From positions 53,351,237 to 53,415,236 of the forward strand of contig NC_065923.1 in the NCBI RefSeq assembly GCF_024586455.1: DNA of 64,000 nt, in the 5' to 3' direction. The position numbers and the translations under genes were made by a program. Every line of letters starts with the position of its first letter. Within the stretch, counting starts at the first letter, position 1. The notes under the pieces were generated by a model. The model ran no database searches, was not told the origin of the DNA, and was given only the letters and a program-made list of their open reading frames with translations. This document shows, one piece after another, positions 46,230-60,012 of this stretch. This DNA is from Bactrocera neohumeralis. Lineage: Eukaryota; Arthropoda; Insecta; Diptera; Tephritidae.

Positions 46230-46640
46230 ATGCGCTGGTATAATGTCATTCGGTTCCGGTCGTCAAAGGCCCTCCAGGGGACGTATTGCTCGGGAAGTGA
46301 ATATCAAGCAGCATCCGAAGTGCTTCTTCACTGTCCACTTCCCATTTGCGTCTTAAAGATAACTCGGGGGGACGGGTACTTTGCGAGAATATGCCTGCAC
46401 CTAGAGGACTCATGACAGCCCTCCACTTTTCTGCAATAGCTTTTCCATGAAATCCTCTTTGCCTTTCTTAACTCGGACTTGTATATTGCAAATCGAGTTT
46501 TTTACAGCACCCAGTTATCAGTTGACTCACTTCTACAGGCCTTGTTGAATAAACGTCTGTAGGACGCTCTGATTTCCGAGAGTTCTATAGGGATTTTCCT
46601 CTGCCCTTTGGTGTTTTTAGTGAACAGGAGCTCTCCAGCG
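46230..46640 (-). mobile_element. R1/LOA/Jockey-type non-LTR retrotransposon fragment
   Basis: Minus-strand reading from about 46590 gives EISESYRRLFNKACRSESTD, then after a stop YKSELRKAKRISWKSYCRKV, then EGCHESSRCRHILAKYPSP. The remainder is broken, with a residual DAA/SLPEQY segment near 46250. This is the linker between endonuclease and reverse transcriptase in R1/LOA-type ORF2 proteins. The wider region to about 46900 may belong to the same copy. No RT catalytic motif remains. It parallels the fragment at 20.1-20.3 kb but is not closely similar. Confidence 0.6.
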
Positions 46641-49600
46641 CAGTTTTACACGCCGAGCTGAAGACTTCCACCCACCCTCAGATACCTGATCAGCATGCTT
46701 ACATCTTACTGCTCTTTGAATAGCGCAAAAAGGGTCCCTACTCAGAGCCGCTATCCGTACCAGGAAAGATACCTGAGCTGTCTCAGTACCAAGGACAAGG
46801 CAAGAGTTGGCGCACGCCATTATGAGCCTATACGTTCAGAGCCGAACAGCGCAAATAAGGAGTCGCCTCAACTTACACCTACCACAAAAACTTAAAGACA
46901 AAAGGAGCATGTACTCTGAGGCCTGACAGGGTTATAACGAGTTGCGACATTAGCCCGTCAGCAATTTCTGATGAGTGTTACCACATCTTATCCTAAATCC
47001 TGTAATGCTAATCCTACTCATATTTCAGTTTCATTGCTGAAGTTGTCCAGGAGTTGAAAGGCCGTGAAGGTCGCAGGTTATTTAGCATTTTCCAGGGTGC
47101 ACCAACTTTTAGACGACCTGCCCTACATCCCAAAATTTAAGCTTGATAAAAATCTCTTAAGATTTGTATATTATTTTAAAGGTGTGAGTGTCTTCTTTAT
47201 TAAACCGCTCCTAAATTAAAGTTCTTAATTAAAACAATTGGTTGATAATTAGCTCAGTTATAGGTAAGCAGTGCGCAAAAGTACGAAAATTCGATTTTAC
47301 GATATTTATCTCCATAAATGTTAGCATTTTGTTGCTTGAACAGAGTATATTACCTTATAAAATATATATTGTATATAAATTATCAAATTGTTAGCAAGAG
47401 TTAATTTGGCACACCCTGTATTAATTTCAATTTCCACGGCATTGGTTTACATCCTAGCGGATCCTTCGAACAATTCGCTTTGCTGCCAAGTGCAAATTCG
47501 AAGAAATGTAAACAACCAATAATAAAATGTATACAAATTGTTTACCTCAGAAAAGAAAAGTTTATTTCAATAAACTGCCAAATGCGATCGTTATTTGGAT
47601 TAAATAGCTGCTGAACTCTAGCCAATTTTAAATACAAAATAAGATAGTGTTTGCATGTAAGAAGCTCAACATTTAAGCGCTTATATTCAGCTGTCATTTT
47701 GTTTAGTTTTACTATTTGTAAGCCAAAGAGAACATATTCTATGCAAGAGTTAGGAATTTCACTCCTGTAAGCTCTCCTTAGTCATGCGATAGTCTCCAAC
47801 TACAACTACAACAGTTGCACACACTTTCAGCGGCAGCTTCACTCAACCGTAGCGATGGTCTACAGCAGTTATCGCCCTTTCAGCGCTGCCTTTAGCTTGA
47901 CTGCGCGTGGATCCGCTTAACAAATAGCGCCAACTTTAGCAGGATTGCCGCACTCATACACTCTCACATATTTATATATATTTATATGCGTGTGTGTTAA
48001 CTGATTTTTACGCCCACTGGCTGCCCACTTCGGTTCTGTTGTTAACAAACGATGCTTATTTTATTTATGCACCTCATTCGCTGTTGTGCCACGCGCCACT
48101 AACGGTAACTGCTGTCAATGTCATGCATTCGCTGTATATACCTTTATGTTCATCACAAAGCTTACGCACACTGAATATTCGCCTTGACTTGCTATTATTG
48201 CGATTTTACTTTATTTGATATTCGCCACCGAAATTCGCTCTTACTTTGAGTTAAATAAGTATTGAGGCTCCAGTGCAACGCTGCAATTTGGTGATGCGGC
48301 ATTGTTGGTGACACGTTTTAAATCGCAGCAGCGAGCGTTCGAAATATTTTCTCGGTACTCAATTGCGGCATAACAAATGTATTTCTGCTACGGTACGACG
48401 TGGCGTATGAGTGACGCGCAAAGTATAAGGCGGGCCGCTTGTGTCACACTTTGCCTCTCATCTGATGTGCGTGAATGTGACTATGCAACGACGTTGCTGT
48501 TGTTGGGCAGGCCATACGAAGTGCATTTTATTCAATGGTAAATTCGATTGGCCCTATCGGGGCTGTTGTTGGCAGTGGCGCACAACTCACATGCCATTCT
48601 CACAAACAATATTGGATTTCCACGAATTTCGCATGAAATTGAAAAGTGAGTGCCACTTTTTATGCTGTTTTATTTACATGGAAAATAAATATTGAAATAC
48701 ACATGCATGCATGCATTTGCTGTGCTTGACACTTTCGATTCCTCGACGCCATTTTCACAGTTATTTATGCAGAGTGGCTCATTCGTTGGGCCATTTCGTA
48801 GAGTTGTTAATAAAAAATTTATATTTTTTTTTTAAATAAATGTTTAATATTTACTTTAAAAGCTTCCCTTACTTGCTTTTGGTCTCAATAAGCTTGGTGT
48901 TTGTTCCTTCAAAATGTGTTTGTTTAGGCAGACTATTCTTATAGTGAGGTATTTTCTAAAATTTAAATTTATTACAAGTATTTATTCTAGGTACTTGACC
49001 GAGTCTCGCATTTATTGCATATTTCAGAACGTCGAAAGGGTGATGGTTTTCATGAAAGCTCCTTTTAAGAAAGAAATGCACTCAAGGAATCGCCACAAAA
49101 CCGGTTTGTTCTATTGTAGCGCTTATGTAAAATCCTGTTTGTATCAAAAATTGGTTAATTATTAACGAAGATATCTCAGTAGACCAAGTAAATGAGCTGA
49201 GGAAATATTTTTTGATGAGTAGCTTAAGATAATAGGCAAATTTTGTTGTAACGGTTTTTTCTTTTATTCGCGAAATTGTCCTTTTGTGCATTTCATGTCA
49301 AGGTCTAAGGTGGATAAGTTGAATCTTAAACAGAATCCAGTTTAACGTTACCTGTATCTAACACTCTTTTAATCGGCAAGTTATATCGCACCCAGGTTTT
49401 TACTCTTAATGATTCTAAAGTAAAAAGCCCAGCTTGTAACTTCTACCTCTTTACTCACTCATTCATTTAAAAAACCCACCCAATGTAACTCCTCAACCGT
49501 CACGCCCAATCAATCATACAAGCATTAATGTACAGAGCCCGCTGAATTATTTATTTGAACAGGTGTGCTTTGTAAGCTTTTAAAAGTTATTTGTGTGTTT

Positions 49601-52600
49601 TTTACGAGGCAAAGTTTTTCGCTTTCACACCGATTTTGTGGGTCGAGTTTTTCCACGGTTTAATTGTAATTTTTCAATCAGCCAAAGGCTTAGCCACAGG
49701 CGCCGGTGAACACTTTAATGGCGTCGGAGTGTTATATAGATGTTGTTGTTGCTGTTATTGTTATTTTAGCACACAAACTCTTAGTCGTTTCAGCAGCCTG
49801 TTAGGAGGCTGTGTATACCGTTAACTGCTGCAAACCGAAGCAGAGATTTTGTTTAATGTTTTCCATGAGAAATTACTGCCAACATTTCGTTGTATTTATA
49901 TAAAAGCCGTTCGTCTGCATTTACCGATAAAGGACACCTTGATTAATAACGGTAATATGTATAAAAATATTTTAGTGTGTGGAGCTATGGGTGCATATTA
50001 TATGTATGTATGTATGTATATGTATTTGGTTGTTGGGCACAGCTGTTTGTTCGAAGCAAAATGATTATTTGCTAGAAAGTTGGAATGCCAGAGGTGTTAT
50101 ACGACGAAGATATGCGGTATATGTATATGTATATGCATATTTGCATATAGCGGCAATGACATTAAAGCCTGTAAAGGCTAATTTAGAGAAATGGAGCTCA
50201 GAAACTTTCGATAGCACAAAGTTGTCATTAGACGAATCGTCACTCCGCCTTGTAAAATAAGCAGCATTCATTGAAGCTACGAAAATTCAGAAGTTAAATC
50301 TGGTCAGCATAATCAATGAATAGTCTAACTTATTTCTCTCAGAGGTAAGCCACAGTATAGGCCTTCCAATGCGATTTCCAGTATCAGAAAATAGAAAGGA
50401 GGTAATTATAGTTAGGTGAAGCAGGCAATAACCATAATCTATACAGGCAGTACCAAAATCTATTTTTGCATGTTCGATTTAGAATCACAACTAAACTCAA
50501 TGGAGACTAATTAGAATTAAAACTTCTCTTTTAAATGCATTCAGAAGCTGCCACTGAGATTACCGATCGACTTACAAGCTCTGTAGTCTATACTGCCGGC
50601 CGTGTGAATACTAAAAATAACGGGAAGTTTAATAAACTTGAAAAGGTTGGATAATCCATGAAGAAAATGTGAGATTCCATACAGATATTCATTGTAATGC
50701 AAAATGGGCATCCGATAATGAACCAAGCGAACCTTATTCTAATATACGTCTGTTGGATAAAAAAAACTTGCTAGATTGGTCAAAAGAAATTATTTCATAT
50801 ACAAACTTTCAGCGCCGACCACGTCACTTGTCATTTAGAGAGCATGCTTCGAATGTTATAATCATTTGTGCGGTTCTCGCCTCATAGCATATCAAACGAA
50901 AGCTCCTAGAAGGCCATCATATACTATATATATAAGTAGACGGAACGAAACGTACACAATGAGTAATCTCAGTCACTGGAAATGAAAACTTTCATCGCCA
51001 TTAGGGTAAATCTTCCAACTCATATTTAGAATATGTTAAGAAAACCGAGGGAGCCAAATATTTTGAATCTCATTTCAATTTAAGTGTTTTTAGAACAATT
51101 TGTTGCTATAGTCATTTGGATAGTTGGTACGACGACAAGTTGTGTGACGATAAATGGGTAATCCAAGAAGATCTCACGTCGTAAGGAAAGCCTTAGAATG
51201 TGCAAATCGTAGTTACTAAGCTGAGCAAATTGCAATGCACAAGACTCCGGTTAATATGGTATCGGTTGTCAGCTCAAAACAATATGATTTTTAATGTATT
51301 TAATCTCATGCTTTGCTTAATTTTAACTATAATTTGAGAGTATTTACTTAACACCTTTCAACCAATGATTAAAGAAGACCATTTGCCTACAAATACGGTA
51401 GTGACACTTCAGTTTACTGTTGTATATGTATAGTATATAAGCTGTTTTCATGAGGCTTTAGGGTTAAATTTATCTCAGCTGAGGCTAGCAGAATTAGCAG
51501 AAGAAGAAATAAACATAAAGTGCCAAGATACACATACATACATGTGCTTTCCATGCAGGCAGTCGAGCAGGTGATCGGGCAACGTCTACAACCACAGGCA
51601 ATTGCCAAGTGCAAACAACCGTGTGTTTCGCCCGACGCCGGGTGTGTCATTAGCAAACACTAGCCGAGCCGCAAGTGGTAATGGCTGCTACCACGAGCTT
51701 ACCAAGACGGAGCATAAATTGCGATTTACTTTTATAGGCAATTCGCCTGATTAAGTTTCGAATTTATGACGCTTTTGGTATGCATTAAGGAAATTTAATG
51801 AAATTAAGTGTGCTGCGCGAAAGTATGAATATGTAGACACTGCGAGGAGAAAGGAAAAGAGATGCGCAGCGCAAATAAAATAAACTCAATAAAAACAGAT
51901 ATGTCGAGGAGAATGTGAGCGTAATAACTTTTGCACGATATTGCAAAGCCATCAATTCAATTGTGATAAAAGTTAATGAAGTGTCATTCGCTTAAACGAT
52001 TTAAGGCGCTTCAATATTCATTCGAACGTATTTCAGTAATTCACTGCATGATGATACTACCGAAAATTCATGCGGAGTTTTTGAACTGTCAGCAGAAAGG
52101 AAACGCAGTAATTACTTGGAAAATAAAATATGATCATGTTCCTATATATACATAAGTATACTGATGAAAGGGTTGAATAAATTACACAAATATTTTCCTG
52201 AAAGTTTTACGAAACGCATTAAAATCTCATTTTTTCTTAATGAAGTTTCGATGAGAAAAGTGCCATACAGAAATGTAGAAAAAACTGAAATGGGTTGATA
52301 TTAGCAAAGAAGCATACCACACAAAGTAATACCAAGTAAATAGTAGAAAATTTCGATGGAAATCTCCTATATGTACTTCATATCATATTATTTTATGAGG
52401 TTACACACTTTTGGAGTTATCAAATATTTAGTTCTTAGCGCTTATGTCTGCTTAGATTAGATAATGAGGCTGATCTTCGTGAAGCCAAGTCGGATCCCAC
52501 TTGAGCAGCTAAGAATGCCGGGCCATTGTGATGCCAAAACTCCTGTTGAACAACTGTTGACCATATCTTATCCAGCCATTTCACAGGTTCAACGAATAAT

Positions 52601-53389
52601 GACTTCCAAAGCGCTAAAGACTCATTCTAACGAAACTACTTCTACAACTTACATAATGTGCTTCCTCCAAAATAGTTGGCCTTATCGTATATGCACTAAT
52701 AGGACTAATTAATGGTCTGAAAGAAAAGAAACCTTTTCTTTCCAACCGAATTCACATGCTATGCTCACAGAGTAGGTGTGAAAGGAAATCGCAAAAATTT
52801 CAAAATTACATGTTTTCACTCGGACGGAATCGTAATGATTACAAATATTTACAGATTGACTTGGATTTTGACACTATTTTTAAACAAAGAAAACTTGATT
52901 AGTTTGACAAGAATTTACATTTGCAGGTCCAACTTTTCACTCTTGTAATAAGCCATGAATGGTGCGGCTTTTAGCGAATTTTGACCTTTTCGGATTCGCT
53001 ACTCGCGTCGTAAACAAACAGCTGGAAAGTACACTAACTGACTTAAGAAGTCAACTTTAAATGAACATAACCAAGGTGGTATCAATCAAGGAAACGTTTT
53101 TTTATGAAATTGGTTTCGGATCCGTGTCAAATTTGATCAGATGATACATTCGTAAAATTTTATATTTTTTCCTATTATATATCATACATTCCTAGTAAAG
53201 TACATATTTGAAACTGCAATGCAAGTAAACATCCATTCCAAGACTCTCATGTGAAGAACTTTTCTCAGTCTGTCTGGTGTAATCATAACACAATTTATTG
53301 TTCGAAGTAAAATTATTCAGTGGTGATTGAAGAAAGAGAGCCAAAGTTTGCGCGCTACAAAAGCCAATATGGATCACAATTCATGTCGG
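46641..53389. other. No recognised gene or element
   Basis: This is the longest quiet stretch of the window. It has simple-sequence runs (ATGCATGCATGC near 48704, TATGTATGTATG near 50000, TATATGTATATGTATA near 50116) and short frames in all phases without motifs. Nothing here supports an exon, RNA gene or mobile element. Host introns or enhancers cannot be excluded by eye. Confidence 0.45.
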
Positions 53390-54815
53390 AGTGGCCAAAA
53401 ACGCCCCCAATGAAAGGATATCAACTGCCTCAGATGAGAGGCCCCCTTTTGATGACGACCATGGCAAACGAAATAAGGACTACGATTTGAGGGCATGCAC
53501 CTGGAATGTCCGGTCCCTTAATTGGAAAGGTGCCGCTGCCCAGCTGGTTGATGTCCTCGTTAGAGTGAAGGCTGACATCACCGCCGTCCAAGAAATGCGA
53601 TGGACGGGACAAGGACGGAGGCGAATAAGTCCATGTGGCATTTACCACAGTGGCCATATAAAAGAGCACAAGTTTTGTGAGGGATTCGTGGTGGGAGAGA
53701 GTCTTTCTTTCCGATGGATGAACGCCTAGCCACAATCCGCACCAAAGCGAGGTTTTTCAACATGATTTGATTTGCGCCCACGCCCCGACGGAAGAGAAGG
53801 ACGATGTGAACAAAGATGCCTTCTATGAGCGCTTCGAGTGCACATATGAGAGCTGCCTCCGCCATGATGTCAAAATTGGGCTTGGCGACTTTAACGCCAG
53901 GGTGGGAAAGGAAGGTATCTCTGACGCAACGATCGGTAAATTCAGCCTCCACGCGGAAACATCCCCAAATGGGTTGAGGCTGATCGACTTCGTAGGGGCC
54001 CGAAATATGGTTATCTGTGGTTCTAGATTCCAGTACAAGAAAAGTCGAAGAGGGAAGCGAGATGCATTTGCAAACAGAAAAAAAGGAGAGGCTGAAGTGC
54101 GTGAGTATGAAGAGCTGGACAAGCTGACCGACAGGGGTTCTACGAAAAAATGCGGCGTCTAGCAGAAGGTTTCAAAACCGGAGCATACTCTTGTAGAACC
54201 CAAGGAGGTGATCTAGTAACCGATGCCCAGAGCATAGTAAAATTATTGAGGGAACACTTCTCCAGCCTGTTGAATGGCAGTAAATGCAAAATGTATAATG
54301 TTCCGTTGCCCGATCATGACGAAGTTCGAATTGCAATTACCCGCCTGAAGAACAACAAAGCGGCGGTGGCGGATGGATTGCCGGCCGAGCTATTCAAACA
54401 CGGCGGCGAAGAACTGATAAGGAGCATGCATCAGCTTCTTTGCAAAATATGGTCGGACGAAAGCATGCCCAATGATTGGAATTTAAGTGTGCTATGCCCA
54501 ATCCACAAAAAGGAGACCACACAATCTGCGCCAACTACCGTAGGATAAGCCTTCTCAACATCGCGCAAAAGGTTCTATCGAGCGTATTGTGTGTAAATAT
54601 TAAAGCCTACCGTCAACAAACTGATTGGACCTAATCAATGTGGCTTTAGAACTTACAAATCAATAACTGACCAGATATTCCCCATGCGCCTAACCTTGGA
54701 AAAAACCCGTTCTGGGGAAAATAATTCGAGCTGCAGAACTAAACAGAGAAGGTATCATCTTCTATAAGAGTGCTGACCTATGCTAATGATATTGATATCA
54801 TTGGCCTTAAAAATA
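53390..54815 (+). mobile_element. RTE-like retrotransposon (copy f), internally deleted
   Basis: From about 53392 it carries an open endonuclease start: RPPFDDDHGKRNKDYDLRAC, then TWNVRSLNWKGAAAQLVDVL and VQEMRWTGQGRRR. Here the Trp lost in copy e is intact. A second frame (53767-54162) has LICAHAPTEEKDDVN, then GLGDFNARVGKEG and GLRLIDFVGARNMVI. It then jumps across a deletion from the endonuclease into the linker (RKKGEAEVREYEELDKL). A third frame (54150-54548) continues to LCPIHKKE. The RT palm is reduced to scraps ending near 54815. The extreme 5' end differs from copies a and e. Confidence 0.9.
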
Positions 54816-55385
54816 TTACAAATGAAAATTCGGACAAATAGAGAACGCTCAAATTTAATAAGACCATCGCTAACTATTCAATATACATATGTACATATAT
54901 AATTTCAGTACATTAGTTAACTTTCCATCGTTTTTGATCTCAATAAGAAAACAATGCATTCCAAATAAACACTTCACTTGTATACTATTAGAAAAATTCT
55001 TACCATTTCATAACTTAGTCTTCTACCTGAGATATCAACACACAATTAGTACCGTATACCTGTAAATATACTATACTGTATAGAACACGCCAAAAACCAT
55101 TTAGCCCAGCTATTTAGTATTACCTATTAATTAACACAATAAAAGATGTCTACGAGCGTTAAAGATTAGCGCTAGCTTTACGTATTATTACATAGCAGCT
55201 ACTCTTTATACCTATTCTATAATTGCAAAAGTTCATCACCATTTTTTCTCACAGAAAGCATTATACTTATTATTGCTACGTGCCCTATCACCTTTTGGAC
55301 TGCACAGTCATCAATAATGACCTACTCAGCAGAACTCATTTTACTACGAATTCGCACAATAATCACTGGACTCAGCAAATTACAT

Positions 55386-55388
<3 letters not shown>
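54816..55388. other. No recognised feature
   Basis: AT-rich sequence ending in a dinucleotide repeat. Confidence 0.4.

Positions 55389-55420
<32 letters not shown>
55389..55420. repeat. (AT)n microsatellite
   Basis: About sixteen uninterrupted AT units, directly abutting the next element. Confidence 0.95.
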
Positions 55421-55423
<3 letters not shown>

Positions 55424-55922
55424 GGTGTGGCAAGAAACGAATACTTAATTTCGATTAGTAATCTGATTTTTGGTTTGGCTTGACAAGTGAAGCGCTCACG
55501 CTATGACTTTCAAATCACAAAGGCATAACTAAAATCTCACTCTTCAACTCTTATTGCGTAAGAGTTAAGTAAAACTCACTGCATAACTATTATTCTGTGA
55601 GAAATAAATAAATGTTTTCAATTAGCTCTTATTTTGTAAACGAAAATTGAAACCAAAATATAACGACTGTTTTGTGAGGTAAAAATACAAATTGAAAATT
55701 AACTATTAAACCTTTTTTTCGTTGCCCATCACTGCTACGCTAAGGGGCGGAACTAAGGGGGGGCGGGCCATTTCACTCTTCGCAGTTCCCCATAATTCAA
55801 CCGTTAATGTACATATTTTAAACGGTTAGGCTTACGAAAACATCGTGAGAGACCTTTTTAAAAGTTAAAAGTTATTCACTATTTCCATCATAATCATATT
55901 CGACTTTTTTGACCCACCCTAA
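55421..55922. mobile_element. Probable MITE, ~500 bp, with TA at both ends
   Basis: The left end TAGGGTGTGGCAAGAAA and, in complement, the right end TAGGGTGGGTCAAAAAA match imperfectly over about 17 bp. TA borders both. No coding potential. The start TAGGGTG is shared with the foldback MITE at 6054, but the rest differs. Confidence 0.6.
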
Positions 55923-58900
55923 TATTGATATTTATGTACTTCTATATACATTTACTATTTATTGCTTTTGTATTTGCCGGAGAAGGAGAACGAGACAACT
56001 TTCTGCAGAAAATTGATAAAATAAGCAAAATTAAAGAAGAACTGCAGTAAAAAAGAAAAAAAAAATCGCATGTTTCAGCTTGTATGTATGACATTTCCCT
56101 GTCGGAAAAAGATACCAAGGCTTAGAAGATTTGCAATAAAAATAAATAAAGACCGACTGAAGCGAAACTTAGTAGGATGAAGTAACAAATTCGTTAAGGT
56201 GGTGAAAATATTGCCACCATCTTTAATTCATAAAATATTGTGTGGTTTGATATTTCAATGGAACTCTTACGGTTTACTGGAAAGGGCGCTGTTCTCTCCA
56301 TTAAGTTTGATTAGTAACTGAAATGCCCTACCTTATCAATGACTCGAAGCTTCACCTTAAATTTGGACGTTGTACATACATATGTCGTTAATACATGGTC
56401 TAATTTTCTTTAAAAAATCATTGAGTTGTCGATATGTTAACGCATTTAAAGAAGTAGTGAATGTAATATATTTTAGGAGTAGTTTTATTCGACAATAAAA
56501 TAACTCTTAATGTTTCAGTAATCTTGATGATGTGGTTAGACCGAATGGAGGCCGTTTTAGTGCCGGCATCTCAGGACTTATCATAAAGGGATCAGAAAGC
56601 AATGTATTAAAACTCAACTCACGACAAATAGGTCAATTTCAATCTTACTTCCACAACTTTTCGTGGGGTCCTTTCCGAAAACAGCGCCTGATCTCAAGCC
56701 TATCAGCTTACAATAATTTTTAGCCATTTGGGTATTCAGGACTTTATGCGGGGAATAAATTTCCCCCCTCTGAATCCGCCAATGTTGTTATGCTCCGCAA
56801 ACTTTTAAATTTTTACTTAAATCATACTTTTTCCTTCGCAATTTAATATAATAAATTCACCGGAAATATGGCAAATCGAGTCAGCGTCCCGTTTACAACT
56901 TCTCGAAGACATCTTGTACTGGATGTTACAGGAAACAATATTGTGAAACACGCTATTCTTGTGTAATGTAATGTGGAACTACCTGCCGTCTTACATAACG
57001 GCATCTTCTCTTTCTTTCGACGACAACCGCGAGCGAAGACCCATAATACAATATATGGGCGCGAAAACCAAATATGGTGAAATCGCTACAATTGCTTAAA
57101 AGCAAATATTTTCAATTTGTAATCATCCATATAACAAGAATATAATAAGTAGAACTCGTGCTCAAAAAAAGGTTTTGTTGACCTGTGTTATCTTATGCTA
57201 AATAAATGCTGGCATTCAAAGCTTGTATATAGTTTCAACTTAAATCACGAGAACAAATGGAAGGGCTCCAGGATTTTTAGTAGAATAGTGGTATAAGAAC
57301 ATTACCAGAAGAAATTATATAAAATATGGTTATTTTGGGTTGTGTGCTCTAAGACAAAGGTCATTGTGACAGCGTGTCTGATCACACCTCCATACATATA
57401 TTAGTCGAACGAGGCTACGAACTGCTGCCTTCTCCATCGAATGCATCGTAGGACTTATCTTTGCTTCTTACCTATTTCTTTTATAGGCTAGTTTTTATTG
57501 GACCATCACGTATTCCTCTTTCAAGATCGCTAAAGAATATTGAAGGCCCAGAAATTTGGTGGAAATGAAGAGCTCAGCGCTAAAACTGAGAAAATAGTTT
57601 TTTTTTAAAAAAGGAGAGTTCATAAAATGAAAAAATAATCATCATTTCGATGAACACTATAACCGCGTTTCACCCTCAATAGTAAATATGTTGAATAAAG
57701 AAATCAAATATTGTTATGATTTTATAGACTTCCAAACAATTTTTTTCCATTAACCAATTGACTAATTTACATATGTATATATAAGTACATATATATAAGT
57801 ATATACATATATCCAGCAGATGAATGTGCGATTATCTCTGCATAAAAATGAGTGACAGCAACAATAGACTGCAACGTTGTGACCCACTAACCAAGCAGAA
57901 AATGAACGATGTGCCGCATGATTGGAAATAAAATGAGCAATCAATTGCATTCGTATGCTTTTCATTTATATGCAGATTTATGTATCTATATATACGAGTA
58001 TTGTATATGAAAGTACGGTATTAAGACATGTTATAATTGGGCCAAGCTTCACGCCAACTTGTGGTACAAAAGTACTTTCGTCTCTTTCTTTTCAGAGCTC
58101 AGCTCAACACAAGTGACTCTAAGGCTCATATTAAGTCTCACATTCGGAGAAGCAATACAGTCTTAATATTTTTTTATAAATTGAGTACCGAAAATTGAGC
58201 GAACCATGGTCGAGTAGTGAAATGTCAGCAACAGGAATGCTCGGCAACGTAAACCGCTCGGCTTGCCTGCGTGGAAGGCCATTCAATTTCAAGCTCGCGC
58301 TGGACGACATATTATCGATACAAGTTGCTCCAACAGCAAAAAGAGAGATTAAAAGAAATACTACGAATATTGCAGTCGTTCCAATTGATTTGCAGCACGA
58401 GCATGCAATAATTACTTTCAAGTTGCAATTAAACTTAAGAAGTAATTTATTTTCCAATAATGACGAGGGAAATGGAAAAATTAAAAATGTATCACTTTCA
58501 AAGTGAAACGAAAAAATCAGAAAAAATATTATTCGTTTTGCGAAAACTTTTAATTGCTCGCTGCCATCACTTGTCATATCAACATATTATTTTTATTTTG
58601 CAATTAAGCGAGAGCAGCCGGTGTCCAGCTACAGCTGTGCGTTCTTTAGCAAGTTGACTACAAACTCAGTGCTGACACTTTCACAGCTGTTTGAATCACT
58701 TGCTGAAGGAGAGTTGAATTGATGAGTGCCGAACTAACACAGCATTTATTTTCAAATTCTTTTCTCTTTCTTTGGTTTTGGCACTCACCCGAAGCTTTTG
58801 TTCAAACAACCGGTTTTGCTTTGCTCTCGCAAAGGTCATTAGACAAACGCAAGCGTTACTAAAATCAGTGTTAGAAATGGAGAGTGCTGTTAAGTGAACA

Positions 58901-59109
58901 CCTAACTCAAATGCCAAATATTAGTTATTCGTTGTCCGTTTGTAGTTGATAGCGGCTATCATTATGTGCTTTCGTTAAAGCTTTTAAACGAAAGTTCATC
59001 ATATTTTCAAAGTTCTTATATTTCAAAAAATAGTAATTTCGTTCACCAAGAGGTTGTTATCAATACCTGTATATTGTATAAACTAAATCGAGACAAATAC
59101 AGGTTCTTT
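55923..59109. other. No recognised feature
   Basis: The overlapping frames at 58131-58577 (148 codons, minus) and 58195-58506 (103 codons, plus) occupy the same bases on opposite strands and neither has a known motif. ACATATATATAAGT-type runs occur near 57770-57810. Confidence 0.4.
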
Positions 59110-59900
59110 TGGTGGTCTTTATTGGTGAGTTTACAACAGCGCGCCAGTCATCCTTTTTTCGCTTTTTGCAGTGTAGCCAGATCTTTCCTCACCTGGTCTT
59201 TCCAACGGATTGGAGGTCTTCCTCTGCTTCCCTGCGGAACCTGTGTCGAATACTCTCAGTGCTGGAGTGTTTTCATCCATTCAGGCGACAAGGCCTAGCC
59301 AGCATAGCCGTTGTATTTTCATTCGCCGACTGTTCAAATGTGACTGATCTGCACCATTTAGCAGGATGGGGATGACGAGTGACTTGTAGAATTTGGTCTT
59401 TGTTCGTTGAGAGAGGCTTTACTTCTCGATTGCCCACTCAGTCTGAAGTAACACCAGTTGGCAGGGGTTATTCTGTGGTAGATTTCAAGGCTGACATTGT
59501 TGGTGGTGTTAATACTGGTTCCTAAATAGACGAAATTATCTACAACTTCAAAGTTATGACTGTCAACAGTGACGTGAGAGCCAAGTCACGAGTGCGACGA
59601 CTGTTTGTTTGGTGACAGGAGATATTTCGTCTAGTCCTCGTTCACCACCAGACCCATTTGTTTTGCTTCCTTATCCAGTCTGGAGAAAATAGAACTAACT
59701 CGCGGTTGTTGAGACCAATGTTATCAGTATCATCGGGGTAAGCCAGCAGCTATACACTGTCATTCAAGATTGTACGAGTATCTTCTCTATTCAGATCTGT
59801 AGCTCGAATTATTTTCTTCTTGAAGAAGTCGCGTGATATGGTGTTTTCTATCCATTACGATACGACACTCATCATCGTACCTGCTGTTCTTTTGCCAATT
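59110..59900 (-). mobile_element. RTE-like retrotransposon (copy g), older divergent copy
   Basis: Minus-strand homology to the RT and C-terminal region of the other copies: the TTTACAACAGCGCGCCAGTC border region near 59130, the GRPPLRW-type segment near 59215, and the FVYLGTS-type segment near 59530. The RT box region is near 59740. It has many more substitutions and small indels than copies c, e or h, so it is an older insertion or a separate subfamily. No intact frame. Confidence 0.8.
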
Positions 59901-60012
59901 GCGGAAACCAATGTGTTCGGCTCTAATCCGAGACTGTTTTCTTTAGTACTGGTAACTTGACAAAGAATAGAGTTAAATTGATAAATTTTGTGAGTCGAAA
60001 TTGTTAAATCGG

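Noticed and set aside
58131..58577. Opposed open frames of 148 and 103 codons
   Set aside because: They lie on the same bases on opposite strands, and neither shows a family motif.
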